Assembly: GCA_947591605.1 (NCBI GenBank)
Contig: CANQDF010000002.1
Span: forward strand, 1 to 64,000
DNA from: an uncultured Clostridia bacterium
Lineage (GTDB): Bacteria > Bacillota > Clostridia > Lachnospirales > CAG-274
Length of the DNA stretch: 64,000 bases
Direction of reading: 5' to 3'
In this document: piece by piece, positions 16,415 through 23,979 of the stretch
How positions within the stretch are numbered: position 1 is the stretch's first letter
How the letters are laid out: each line of letters opens with the position of its first letter
Notes under the pieces: model-generated
The model's database searches: none
Told to the model about the DNA's origin: nothing
The model's input: only the letters and a program-made list of their open reading frames with translations
Translations under genes and position numbers: made by a program

Positions 16415-18016
16415 TCACATATTTACGGCACTCTCACGGGCAAGTGCTATGGACAGCACCTCCTCCGCCCTGTTAAGAAGCGATACCTGCTTGCCGCATA
16501 CCTCGTTTGCATTGCCCGAGGGTATATACACTCTTTTTGCGCCGGCAGCCAAAGCCGCACGCACCTTGCAGGCAGCACCGCCCACGGGCAGTATATCTCC
16601 CTTTAAGCCAAGCTCGCCCGTAAGCGCTATATCCCCTCTTACGGGTATGCCGTACACTGCCGAATACACCGCCAGCAGCATTGCGGCACCCGCAGACGGG
16701 CCGTCCGTTATCCTGCTCTCCGGGAAGTTTATGCTTATGCGGTAGTCCTCTGCCCTGAAGTCCGTGAGCTGCTCCAGTACATCCAGCACATTTTCGGCAG
16801 ACTCGTATATGCTGCCCCTCTTTTGCAGAGTGGAAACAGAGCCCTTTATGCTCTCGCTGTCGGCGGCTCCCCTTATTTCAAGGCCGCAGCCGCCTCTGCT
16901 CGCATTTGCCTCTATCTTAAGCACCCTGCCCTGCATGCCGCATACGGCAAGCCCGTTTACCACGCCTGTTCTTGCGGTGCCGTCCAAAACGGATATATTC
17001 CTTTTTGAGTATCCGCCCTCGCCTATTACCGTCCTTATATCGTCCTCGGTTATTATGCGCCTTTTTTCGGCTCTTGCCGCCGACCACGCATCCTGCACCA
17101 TACTCACGCATTCACGCCCGTTTGAGGCATACCCGCCTATTATGGACGGTACCCTTGCATCAAACTCCGTACCCAGCCTTAAAAGGCTGCGCCTTGCTAT
17201 AAGCTCCGTGCTGCCGCTGTCCAGCTCGTCAAAAAAAATCTCCCTGCATCGGCTGCGCAGGGCTGGCGGCAGCTCCTCGGGAGAGCGTGTTGTGGCGCCT
17301 ATCAGCCTGAAATCCGCAGGCATGCCGTTTTTGAATATATCATGTATATATCCGGGGATATTTCTGTCCGTGTTTGAATAATACGAGCTGTAAAAGCGCA
17401 CCTTGCCCTCCTCCAGCACCTTTAAAAGGCGGTTTAAATGGTAGGTGCCAAGCTCGCCTATCTCGTCCAGAAACAGCACGCCGCCGTGCGCCTTTGTGAC
17501 TGCTCCCGCCCTCGGACGGGGTACGCCCAGAGAACCGTATGCGCCCGCACCCTGGTATATGGGGTCATGCACCGAGCCGAGCAGAGGGTCTGCAATAGCC
17601 CTTTCGTCAAACTGCATTATGGTGGCGTCCGCCTCCACAAAGGGTGCGTCCGATTTGAACGGAGTACCCTCGGACTGCTTTGCAAGCTCCAGAGCTATCC
17701 TTGCCGCAGCGGTTTTGCCCACTCCCGGAGGGCCGTATATTATAACATGCTGCGGATTTTCGCCGCAGAGGGCGTACTTAAGCGCACGCATACCCCTTTC
17801 CTGCCCTATTATGTCGGAGGGCTGCTCGGGACGCAGTACCTCGGTAAGGGGCTTTGCAAGGCTTATTTCACGCAGCCTCCTGAGCTTTGCCGCCTCCGCA
17901 CTTGTATCCGACAAGCTTGTTTTGGCGCTTGTCCTGTCCTTTACCGCAAGCATAAAGTATATCGTCATTACCGCCGTTGCGGTGAGCTGAAGCAGTGTAA
18001 GAAAAATGTACAGCAT
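16415..18016 (-). CDS. lonB: ATP-dependent Lon-like protease LonB
   Basis: 533 residues. An N-terminal membrane helix (about 3-25) is followed by an AAA+ module with Walker A GPPGVGKT (95-102) and Walker B GGVLFLDEIGE (178-188). The S16 Lon protease domain has catalytic Ser441 in DGPSAG and Lys484 in PVGGAACK. The membrane helix, the short N-terminus without the Lon substrate domain, and the length match the sporulation-associated LonB of Bacilli and Clostridia. The substrate is not predictable. It lies downstream of ung, separated by a double terminator, so it is likely transcribed separately. Confidence 0.9.
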   Translation of the reverse strand: MLYIFLTLLQLTATAVMTIYFMLAVKDRTSAKTSLSDTSAEAAKLRRLREISLAKPLTEVLRPEQPSDIIGQERGMRALKYALCGENPQHVIIYGPPGVGKTAAARIALELAKQSEGTPFKSDAPFVEADATIMQFDERAIADPLLGSVHDPIYQGAGAYGSLGVPRPRAGAVTKAHGGVLFLDEIGELGTYHLNRLLKVLEEGKVRFYSSYYSNTDRNIPGYIHDIFKNGMPADFRLIGATTRSPEELPPALRSRCREIFFDELDSGSTELIARRSLLRLGTEFDARVPSIIGGYASNGRECVSMVQDAWSAARAEKRRIITEDDIRTVIGEGGYSKRNISVLDGTARTGVVNGLAVCGMQGRVLKIEANASRGGCGLEIRGAADSESIKGSVSTLQKRGSIYESAENVLDVLEQLTDFRAEDYRISINFPESRITDGPSAGAAMLLAVYSAVYGIPVRGDIALTGELGLKGDILPVGGAACKVRAALAAGAKRVYIPSGNANEVCGKQVSLLNRAEEVLSIALARESAVNM

Positions 18017-18034
18017 TATTTATGCGCCTCCCTC

Positions 18035-18088
18035 AAAAAAAACAATGCTCTTTACCCTAAAAAAACAATGCCCTTTATGAGAGCATTG
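18035..18088 (-). terminator. Two overlapping terminators sharing one 5' arm
   Basis: On the minus strand the arm CAATGCTCT (18088-18080) can pair with GGGCATTG (18073-18066), followed by seven T. It can also pair with AGAGCATTG (18051-18043), followed by eight T. Either hairpin would end ung transcription before lonB. Confidence 0.8.
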
Positions 18089-18113
18089 CCTTTTGAAAGA
18101 AAAATATACATCA

Positions 18114-18785
18114 TTACATCCAGTTTACGGGCTCTACACCCTTTTCCTCAAGAAATTCATTGCATTTTTTAAAATGTCCGCAGCCGAAAAAGCCCCTGTA
18201 TGCGGAAAGCGGACTGGGATGCGCAGCCTTTAAAACAAGGTGGAGCGGATTATCGAGCAGAGCCTCCTTTTTTTGCGAGGGTGCGCCCCAAAGCATAAAC
18301 ACTATGCTCTGCGGGAGAGTATTTATGTATTTTACGGTATTGTCGGTAAAGATCTCCCAGCCCCTGCCCTTATGGGAATTTGCGCTGCCCTGCCTTACCG
18401 TCATTACGGTATTCAAAAGCAGGACGCCCTGCCTTGCCCAATCCTCCAGAAAGCCGTCCCTGCGGTTCTCCCTGCCGTACTCCTCCGCTATCTCCTTAAA
18501 TATGTTTTTAAGAGAGGGGGGCAGCTTTTTCTGCTCCGTCGGTACGGAAAAGCAAAGCCCGTGCGCCTGTCCCGGCTCGTGATACGGGTCCTGCCCGAGT
18601 ATTACGGCTTTGATGCTTTGGGGCGAGGTCAGCTCAAAAGCGGAAAATATGCTTTCCTTTGGCGGATAGCACACTCCTGCGGAATACTCCGCCTCCACAA
18701 AAGCCATGAGAGCCTTGAAATAATCCTTTTGTTCCTCGGCTTTAAAAAAGCCCTCCCAACCGATGGGATAAGATGTGTTTATCAT
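18114..18785 (-). CDS. ung: Uracil-DNA glycosylase, family 1
   Basis: 223 residues, standard Ung length. Removes uracil from DNA to start base-excision repair. Water-activating motif GQDPYH (64-69, Asp66) and the DNA-intercalating HPSPLSAYRGFFGC segment near the C-terminus are both intact. I choose ATG 18785, which has GAGGAGG at seven bases; the longer frame to 18866 has no such support. The preceding YoaK-like gene ends 10 bases before this start, so the two are cotranscribed. Terminated by the double hairpin at 18035-18088. Confidence 0.96.
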   Translation of the reverse strand: MINTSYPIGWEGFFKAEEQKDYFKALMAFVEAEYSAGVCYPPKESIFSAFELTSPQSIKAVILGQDPYHEPGQAHGLCFSVPTEQKKLPPSLKNIFKEIAEEYGRENRRDGFLEDWARQGVLLLNTVMTVRQGSANSHKGRGWEIFTDNTVKYINTLPQSIVFMLWGAPSQKKEALLDNPLHLVLKAAHPSPLSAYRGFFGCGHFKKCNEFLEEKGVEPVNWM

Positions 18786-18795
18786 AATATCCTCC

Positions 18796-19545
18796 TCAAT
18801 GTCCGCCCGGTATGCGGTCGTGTGCATTTTTTTCCGTCTTAAGGTCGGCATAGGCAAGGTCGGCAAATATCATGAGCAGAGGTATTGCAGCCGCCCATAT
18901 GGCTCTGCCGCCAAGTCGGAGGCAAAGCAGAGTGGATATGACGCCGCCCAGCACAAATGCGGCAAGCATCCCAACATGCCTTAAAAGCCTCACCGCATGC
19001 TTTCTGCTGCGCTCCTTTACCGCCTTTACCGTATATATACCCGTCTGCCTGACGTGATTGGTGCAAAACACCGTTGCCATAGGCACCCTCTCGGCCTGAC
19101 GGAAGGTGTTGTACTGCATGGAACATATAAAATTGACCGTTACCTGCGCTATCCGGTCGGGCGCACTCTCGGGCAGAAAACCCAGCATTATGACAACTGC
19201 CGTTTCTATGCCGATAAGCACCGTGTCCCATCTTACGGGAGAATGCTTGCGCACGGGGCCCGCTATCGCCTCGGATATGACCGAGCCCAAAAAATATGCC
19301 GTCATGGGTATGAAATAATATGCGGCATGCGCAAACTCGCCCTTGCCCAGCGCCATTGAAAACAGCACAAAATTTGCCGTCTGCGCATTGCAGAACACGC
19401 CTCCCCTTATATTGTAGGTGTAGGCGCCGTATATGCCTGCAACAAACATAAGCGCAAGAAAGACCGACATTTTTTCACATTCCAAAAGCCCTATCGAGGG
19501 CAGCTGTGTATTATCTTCATCTTCGTAAATAGGTATGTTTTTCAT
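18796..19545 (-). CDS. YoaK/DUF1275-family membrane protein
   Basis: 249 residues with about six membrane helices and the family signatures GGVFCNAQTANFVLFSMALG near residue 45 and VFCTNHVRQTG near 155. DUF1275 (YoaK) proteins are bacterial inner-membrane proteins of unknown function. Start ATG at 19545 has GGGAGT upstream; the longer frame to 19608 is unsupported. First gene of a unit with ung, whose ribosome-binding site overlaps this stop region. Confidence 0.85.
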   Translation of the reverse strand: MKNIPIYEDEDNTQLPSIGLLECEKMSVFLALMFVAGIYGAYTYNIRGGVFCNAQTANFVLFSMALGKGEFAHAAYYFIPMTAYFLGSVISEAIAGPVRKHSPVRWDTVLIGIETAVVIMLGFLPESAPDRIAQVTVNFICSMQYNTFRQAERVPMATVFCTNHVRQTGIYTVKAVKERSRKHAVRLLRHVGMLAAFVLGGVISTLLCLRLGGRAIWAAAIPLLMIFADLAYADLKTEKNAHDRIPGGH

Positions 19546-19655
19546 GATGTACTCCCAAAGCTTTTTACGGTCAACAATATATGTATACCGCATACGCCGC
19601 ACGCCCAAAACTTGAAAGGCAGCGGATCTGCACGGACTAACAAAACAATTATATC

Positions 19656-19686
19656 AAAAAAATCGCCGCATTTAAACGGCGATTTT
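19656..19686 (-). terminator. Terminator after the small membrane protein gene
   Basis: AAAATCGCCG (19659-19668) / CGGCGATTTT (19677-19686). On the minus strand it is followed by a T run, just after the stop at 19696. Confidence 0.85.
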
Positions 19687-19695
19687 GATTTTTTA

Positions 19696-20157
19696 TCATT
19701 TTTTATTTTTTTCGGCTTTTTTTGCAGCCTTTTCCTTTGCCTTTTTCTCCTTGGAGGCAGTTTTCATCTCCTCGGCAGTCTTCATGCCGTGTACCTTTAT
19801 TATGTAAAGACCCGCTATATCTATTTTAAGGTTCTTTTTAAGCGGTATGGAATTGTAGATGTGCTTGTCGCAGATGAGCGTCACTATCTGAGGGCCTATC
19901 TTTGCCCTTACAAAGTACATCTTTATGAGCTTTGCCCTTGCGGGCAGATTATCGGTGACCGCCTTGGGCATACCGCTGACATTTGTTATTTTGTCGTGCT
20001 TTTTGTCTATTATAAAGGCATATTGCGTCATCCTCTGCTGGTTTATCACCGTATCCTGCTCTACCATCTTTTTGGTCGCCCAGCGGTACAAAAAGTACAG
20101 CGCAATACCCAGCACCACAACAATTATGGCTATCGTAAACAATGTATCGTAATTCAT
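19696..20157 (-). CDS. Single-pass membrane protein, unknown function
   Basis: 153 residues: one N-terminal membrane helix (about 6-25), a folded domain of about 90 residues (QYAFIIDKKHDKITNVSG...), and a very lysine/alanine-rich C-terminal tail (about 127-153). The tail could bind nucleic acid or acidic polymers. I do not recognise the family. Start ATG has GGGAGG just upstream. It lies between yyaC and the YoaK-like gene with its own terminator. Confidence 0.7.
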   Translation of the reverse strand: MNYDTLFTIAIIVVVLGIALYFLYRWATKKMVEQDTVINQQRMTQYAFIIDKKHDKITNVSGMPKAVTDNLPARAKLIKMYFVRAKIGPQIVTLICDKHIYNSIPLKKNLKIDIAGLYIIKVHGMKTAEEMKTASKEKKAKEKAAKKAEKNKK

Positions 20158-20267
20158 AAAAGACCTCCCTGTGTACAGCTGTGTATATACCTACACCCTG
20201 TGTTATCCCGATAAATATAATATAACAACACGGAGGGGTTAGTCAACCTAAATTTACAATAAAGAGC

Positions 20268-20852
20268 CTACACCTTCATATCGGTGCGGCTGCTGCGGCA
20301 AATATCCCCCGACATATCGATAACACGGCCGAGGCTGCCTGCAAGCGCCTCGCTTATTATATAGGAGAGGTTCATTACGCTGTTCAGCCTCACGGTTGAA
20401 AGGTTGTTGAGCGTATTGCCGTGGCACGAGCCCACTATGCCCGTTATGGAGAGCTGACCTACGGCGGCAAGGCATCTGTTTACGCCTGCGCCCGGTATTA
20501 TACTGCCCTCGGAGAGCGTTACGGAGCCTATGTGTGTGCCGAGGCAGGCGTCCACCGCTATTATATACGGGTCACTGTAGAGGGAGTTTATCTCCGACAC
20601 TATCTCGTGCAGGTTGAGGGCATGCACAGGCTTTTCCAGAGTGCCGTATACGTTCAGCCTGCTGCCGAATATACCCTGCAGGCGGCTGCCCGTTATGGGC
20701 CCCAGACAGTCGCCTGTAAGCCTGTCCGAGCCTATGCACAGCACAACGGGCACGGTGCCTGCGGGCATACGGGCTGTGATAAGGCCCGTAAGCGAGCCTA
20801 TGGGGTGGCTGTCGCAGGGGTTTATATAATATACCGGCTTTGAGGCTTGCAT
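20268..20852 (-). CDS. yyaC: Spore protease YyaC (DUF1256)
   Basis: 194 residues, close to the family length. It resembles the germination-protease-like YyaC/DUF1256 family of spore formers: VVLCIGSDRLTGDCLGPITG near the N-terminus, IIAVDACLGT in the middle and GIVGSCHGNTLNNLSTVRL later. These fit the aspartate-based GPR-type active-site fold. The start is ATG 20852, which has AAAGGAGAG at the right distance; the frame upstream to 20960 is unsupported. In Bacillus yyaC lies close to the origin too. Direct evidence of function in this organism is absent. Confidence 0.85.
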   Translation of the reverse strand: MQASKPVYYINPCDSHPIGSLTGLITARMPAGTVPVVLCIGSDRLTGDCLGPITGSRLQGIFGSRLNVYGTLEKPVHALNLHEIVSEINSLYSDPYIIAVDACLGTHIGSVTLSEGSIIPGAGVNRCLAAVGQLSITGIVGSCHGNTLNNLSTVRLNSVMNLSYIISEALAGSLGRVIDMSGDICRSSRTDMKV

Positions 20853-21117
20853 GTCAGCTCTCCTTTCGTACACGGGTCGGGTTTTATCTCGTTGTTTTAC
20901 GATTATATTTTCCACTCTTTTTGCAAAAATATGTACCACCCGATAAATTAATGAATACATACCGCCTTTACTGGTAAAATTTGTATTACGATTATTGTAA
21001 TACGGCGACAGGCTTTGGCAGTATTCGCACTTAAAAGGTGATAATATCCATATTGGTAAAAAAAACGGAAAAGCAGATAATGTTTTTTCGATAACTTATG
21101 ATGAAAGGGTGAAAAAT

Positions 21118-22227
21118 ATGAATGACGAAAAAAACATTTTGCCGACAAACGTAAAGCAGATAGGCAGCATATCTTCGGATGAGCGCATATATGTGGAGGA
21201 CTATGCAAATACATATTTGCAGCAGTATGCCGCAGCCGACCCAAGCAAGGAAAAGGCGGCGGTGTTTGTGGGCAGATGCCTTGAGGAAAACGGTGAAAGG
21301 ACGCTGCTTATAAGCGGTGTTATACAGGGCAAATATGCCGTAAGGCGCAGCGGCATAACCGAGATGACCGAAAAAACATGGCAGTATGTGGAAAAGCAGA
21401 TGAAGCTTTACTTTGAGGGCCTTGAGGTGCTGGGCTGGGCATATATACAGCCGGGCTTTGAGGATTACCTGAGCGACGGCATAATGGACTATCAGCGCAA
21501 AAATGCCGACAGAGGGCTTAAGGTGCTGTTTTTGAACGACCCTGCGGAAAAGCTTGGCAGCTTTTTTAAATGGGACGCCGAAAGCGAAACCTTTTCCACC
21601 GTAAGGGGCTACCTTATCTATTACGAAAAAAACGAGGGCATGCACGAATATATGCTTGAAAACAAGCTTAAGCGCATGGCAAAGGAGGATACCGCCACCA
21701 AAACGGAGGAGAGCACCGACGAGAAGATAGCAAGGACGGTGCGCACGCCTCCTGCAGGCAAAAGCCGTGTGTTTGCGGAGCAAAAGCGGCTCTCCAACCT
21801 GCTTGGCAGCGTCAGCTTTGTAATGCTTATGGTATGCTTTGTGATGGGTGCCGGGCTTATACGCAGCGACGAGCGCATAAACACGCTGGAAAACAAAATA
21901 GCCCTGCTCGAAAACGATATTGACGGGGTACAGAGCGTGTTTGCCTCCCAGACCCTTACGGAGCAGACGACCGCCGAGCAGACGACATTATCCGCCGTAC
22001 AGACGACCGCCGAGCAGAGCATACAGCCCGACGCACAGGCGGAGGCAAAGGCGGAGCCCGAGGAGGCTTATGTTTACTATACGGTAAAATCGGGCGACAC
22101 CATACTTAAAATATGCAAAAACGAGTACGGCAATGCAGGCAGGGTAAACGAGGTTCTGGAGCTTAACGGCATTGAGGACCCTGCAAGGCTGTATGTGGGC
22201 ATGGAGCTTAGGCTCCCTAAGGAGTGA
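21118..22227 (+). CDS. Membrane protein with MPN(JAB)-like and LysM domains
   Basis: 369 residues from ATG 21118 (AAAGGGTG upstream; the GTG at 21109 overlaps that site). Residues about 25-175 look like an MPN/JAB fold: GWAYIQPGFEDYLSD (106-120) aligns with the GWYHSHPGF..LS core of JAMM proteases, then KVLFLNDPAEK and GYLIYYEKN. The two metal-binding histidines are replaced by Tyr109 and Gln111, so it is probably not a protease. A membrane helix (229-247), a short coiled coil, a Thr/Gln-rich linker and a C-terminal LysM domain (320-367, VKSGDTILKICKN) follow. Its stop overlaps the ribosome-binding site of the histidine kinase gene, implying tight coupling. Confidence 0.7.
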   Translation: MNDEKNILPTNVKQIGSISSDERIYVEDYANTYLQQYAAADPSKEKAAVFVGRCLEENGERTLLISGVIQGKYAVRRSGITEMTEKTWQYVEKQMKLYFEGLEVLGWAYIQPGFEDYLSDGIMDYQRKNADRGLKVLFLNDPAEKLGSFFKWDAESETFSTVRGYLIYYEKNEGMHEYMLENKLKRMAKEDTATKTEESTDEKIARTVRTPPAGKSRVFAEQKRLSNLLGSVSFVMLMVCFVMGAGLIRSDERINTLENKIALLENDIDGVQSVFASQTLTEQTTAEQTTLSAVQTTAEQSIQPDAQAEAKAEPEEAYVYYTVKSGDTILKICKNEYGNAGRVNEVLELNGIEDPARLYVGMELRLPKE

Positions 22228-22231
22228 TGAT

Positions 22232-22876
22232 ATGGATTTTGACAGGGAGGCTGCCGCAGTACTGGCGCATGAGGTAAAAAACCCTCTGTCGCTGATACGG
22301 GCAAATATGGATCTTATAAAAGACAGGTTCAAGGGGAGCAAGGAGGAAAAATATGTTGAGCTTATCTACAGGGAGATAGACCGCATAAATGCAGTGGTAT
22401 CGGACTACGCAGCCAAAAAGGACGAGCGCAGCATAGTGTTTTTGGAGGATCTGCTCTGCGATGTGATAGACGAATACCATGTTACCGACAACAAGCGTGT
22501 GGAGTTTATCATAGAGGCAGCAGGCGGAGATATATGCGTATCTGCAAGCTACAGCAAGCTTTGCATACTGTTTTTTAATATACTCAAAAATGCGGTAGAG
22601 GCTGTGGAGGACAAGGGCAGCATACTTACCCGCATAGAACGCAGCGGCGATTACGCCGTTATATCGGTCACCGACAACGGCAAGGGCATTGACGAGAGCA
22701 TTGCAGCCGTTGCGGGCAGGCCGTATGTAAGCGACAAGGAAAACGGCATGGGGCTTGGGCTTGTTATATGCAAAAAAATAGCCGCAGAGTACGGAGGCGG
22801 CATCGGGCTTGAAAATATGCCCGAGGGCGGCTGCCGTGTTACCGTTACCCTTAAGGCATATACCGAGAGTGCATAA
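22232..22876 (+). CDS. Orphan soluble histidine kinase
   Basis: 214 residues, only the kinase core: phospho-acceptor His13 in AHEVKNPLSLIRANMDLI, N box IFFNILKNAVEA, G1 VTDNGKGID and G2 GMGLGLVICKKIA. There is no sensor domain or membrane helix, and no response regulator is nearby. Start ATG 22232; GGAG overlaps the end of the LysM/MPN gene, so the kinase is translated with it and may take its signal from that membrane protein. Similar minimal kinases in Clostridia feed Spo0A, but the target here is unknown. Followed after four bases by a family-A terminator repeat. Confidence 0.85.
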   Translation: MDFDREAAAVLAHEVKNPLSLIRANMDLIKDRFKGSKEEKYVELIYREIDRINAVVSDYAAKKDERSIVFLEDLLCDVIDEYHVTDNKRVEFIIEAAGGDICVSASYSKLCILFFNILKNAVEAVEDKGSILTRIERSGDYAVISVTDNGKGIDESIAAVAGRPYVSDKENGMGLGLVICKKIAAEYGGGIGLENMPEGGCRVTVTLKAYTESA

Positions 22877-22880
22877 AGGA

Positions 22881-23222
22881 GGGGGTGTTGCAGAACAACA
22901 CCCCCATGAATGAAATGCCAACATTTCATTCATTTTTTTACAATGAATAAAGAGATTCGTGCCAGCCAAAGGCTGGCGACTCTCTCTTTTCCTCGGACGA
23001 AAAGCACTTTTGGCTATGCCAAAAGCCGCCCTGCGGGCGTCCGCATTACTTTTTTGCGGTGCACAAGCAAAGCTCGTCCCCGTGGTCATGCTAATTTTCC
23101 CAAAGGGAAAATTACGCTGACTGCGGATTTTAGCCTGCGGCGCCAAAGTTACTTTAAGATATTTTGCAAGTAACATTATCTAAAATTCCATTTTTTATTG
23201 AATAATTTAGTTTTGCGACAGC
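22881..23222 (+). repeat. Family-A intergenic hairpin repeat, copy A2
   Basis: Hairpin GGGGGTGTTG/CAACACCCCC (22881-22905), then terminator ATGAATGAAATG/CATTTCATTCAT (22906-22933) with seven T, directly after the kinase stop. The body includes GCCAGCC/GGCTGGC and AATTTTCCC/GGGAAAATT hairpins and ends TTTTGCGACAG. It is nearly identical to copy A4 over its first 230 bases. Confidence 0.85.
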
Positions 23223-23258
23223 TCCAGTCGATAAAATATATTTTTTACAAAAAAAGTA

Positions 23259-23287
23259 TTGACCTTTTTATTTTTTGATGGTATACT
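23259..23287 (+). promoter_or_regulatory. Promoter of the c-di-GMP riboswitch transcript
   Basis: TTGACC (23259-23264), 17-base spacer, TATACT (23282-23287), about 35 bases before the aptamer. Confidence 0.75.
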
Positions 23288-23322
23288 GTAATCAATAAAC
23301 AATAATTGGTACACTATCAATA

Positions 23323-23398
23323 TGGGCAAAGCTGCCGAAAGGCAGTGACGCAAAGCCAGATGGGTCTAAGGTCTTTGGACTATGACAGCCGGTTGCCT
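23323..23398 (+). ncRNA. Cyclic di-GMP-I riboswitch (GEMM-I)
   Basis: The P1 arms GGCAA...TTGCC enclose a hairpin GCTGCC-GAAA-GGCAG with a GNRA tetraloop. The conserved joining sequence GACGCAAAGCC follows, then a second hairpin carrying the CTAAG/TATGA tetraloop-receptor pair and the closing GCCGG. This is the consensus architecture of class I c-di-GMP aptamers. No U-tailed terminator lies between it and the gene. The arms CCAAA (about 23460) and TTTTGG surround the ribosome-binding site, so translational control is possible. Confidence 0.92.
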
Positions 23399-23489
23399 GC
23401 TTATGCAGAGATGGGTATTTATTATTCATATTCAATAAGGGCATCATATTTGAAGTGACCAAACTATCTTACGAAAAGAGGTTTTGGTT

Positions 23490-23789
23490 ATGAAAAAATT
23501 TATGTTATCTGTTATCACTTTAGCAATGCTTGCAGCTGCGCCTACAGCGGCTTACGCACAGGCTACGGTTCAGACGCCTGCTCCCGCACAGACTGCCGCT
23601 CCTGCCGCAAAGGATCCCGCTGCCGTTATGGTCACAATTAACGGCGTTAAAATGACGCAAGCACAAGCAAGGCTCGTTATTCTGCAAAACATCAAAAACC
23701 ACAAGCAGATGACGCCCGAGGAAATGACTGCTTACGTTAACTCTCTTGAGGCTGCAGCCGAGGCTGAAACAGCTTCTCCCGCAAAATAA
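23490..23789 (+). CDS. Small secreted protein under c-di-GMP control
   Basis: 99 residues: signal peptide 1-23 (MKKFMLSVITLAMLAAAPTA, cleavage near AYA), an Ala/Pro/Gln-rich linker, then a helical domain (VMVTINGVKMTQAQARLVILQ..., MTPEEMTAYVNSLEAA). No known enzyme motif and no wall anchor. ATG 23490 has AGAGG at eight bases; a TTG two codons earlier is less likely. It sits 90 bases after a c-di-GMP-I aptamer and ends at a strong terminator, so it is a single-gene riboswitch regulon member, perhaps for surface or biofilm traits. Family not recognised. Confidence 0.75.
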   Translation: MKKFMLSVITLAMLAAAPTAAYAQATVQTPAPAQTAAPAAKDPAAVMVTINGVKMTQAQARLVILQNIKNHKQMTPEEMTAYVNSLEAAAEAETASPAK

Positions 23790-23819
23790 TGATGTAAGCC
23801 GATATTTAAAAGTTTAATT

Positions 23820-23850
23820 ACCCCCTCCGTATGTACTGCGGAGGGGGTTT
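23820..23850 (+). terminator. Terminator of the riboswitch gene
   Basis: ACCCCCTCCG (23820-23829) / CGGAGGGGGT (23839-23848) followed by TTTATT. Confidence 0.85.
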
Positions 23851-23870
23851 ATTGTGTCCACGCTTGCAGG

Positions 23871-23974
23871 CAGAGGAACTTGCGGGGGTACCCCGCAAGC
23901 AAACGAGGTACCCTCGTTTGTTCCTCGTAAATGCAAGCATTTCCTGCAATGGGGGTGTTGCAAACAACACCCCC
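23871..23974 (-). repeat. Hairpin cluster downstream of carB (B-type double hairpin plus A-type first hairpin)
   Basis: Contains CTTGCGGGG/CCCCGCAAG (23879-23899), AAACGAGG/CCTCGTTT (23901-23919), TGCAAGCATTTCCTGCA-type sequence and GGGGGTGTTG/CAACACCCCC (23951-23974), the last directly after the carB stop. The double hairpin matches that of B1 at 7072-7112 in geometry, with compensatory differences. Confidence 0.8.
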
Positions 23975-23979
23975 ATTAA

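Noticed and set aside
22910-23173. 87-codon frame repeated almost identically at 34295-34561
   Set aside because: It lies inside family-A repeats, begins in the terminator stem, and is not kept in the other copies; identity reflects the DNA repeat, not a protein.
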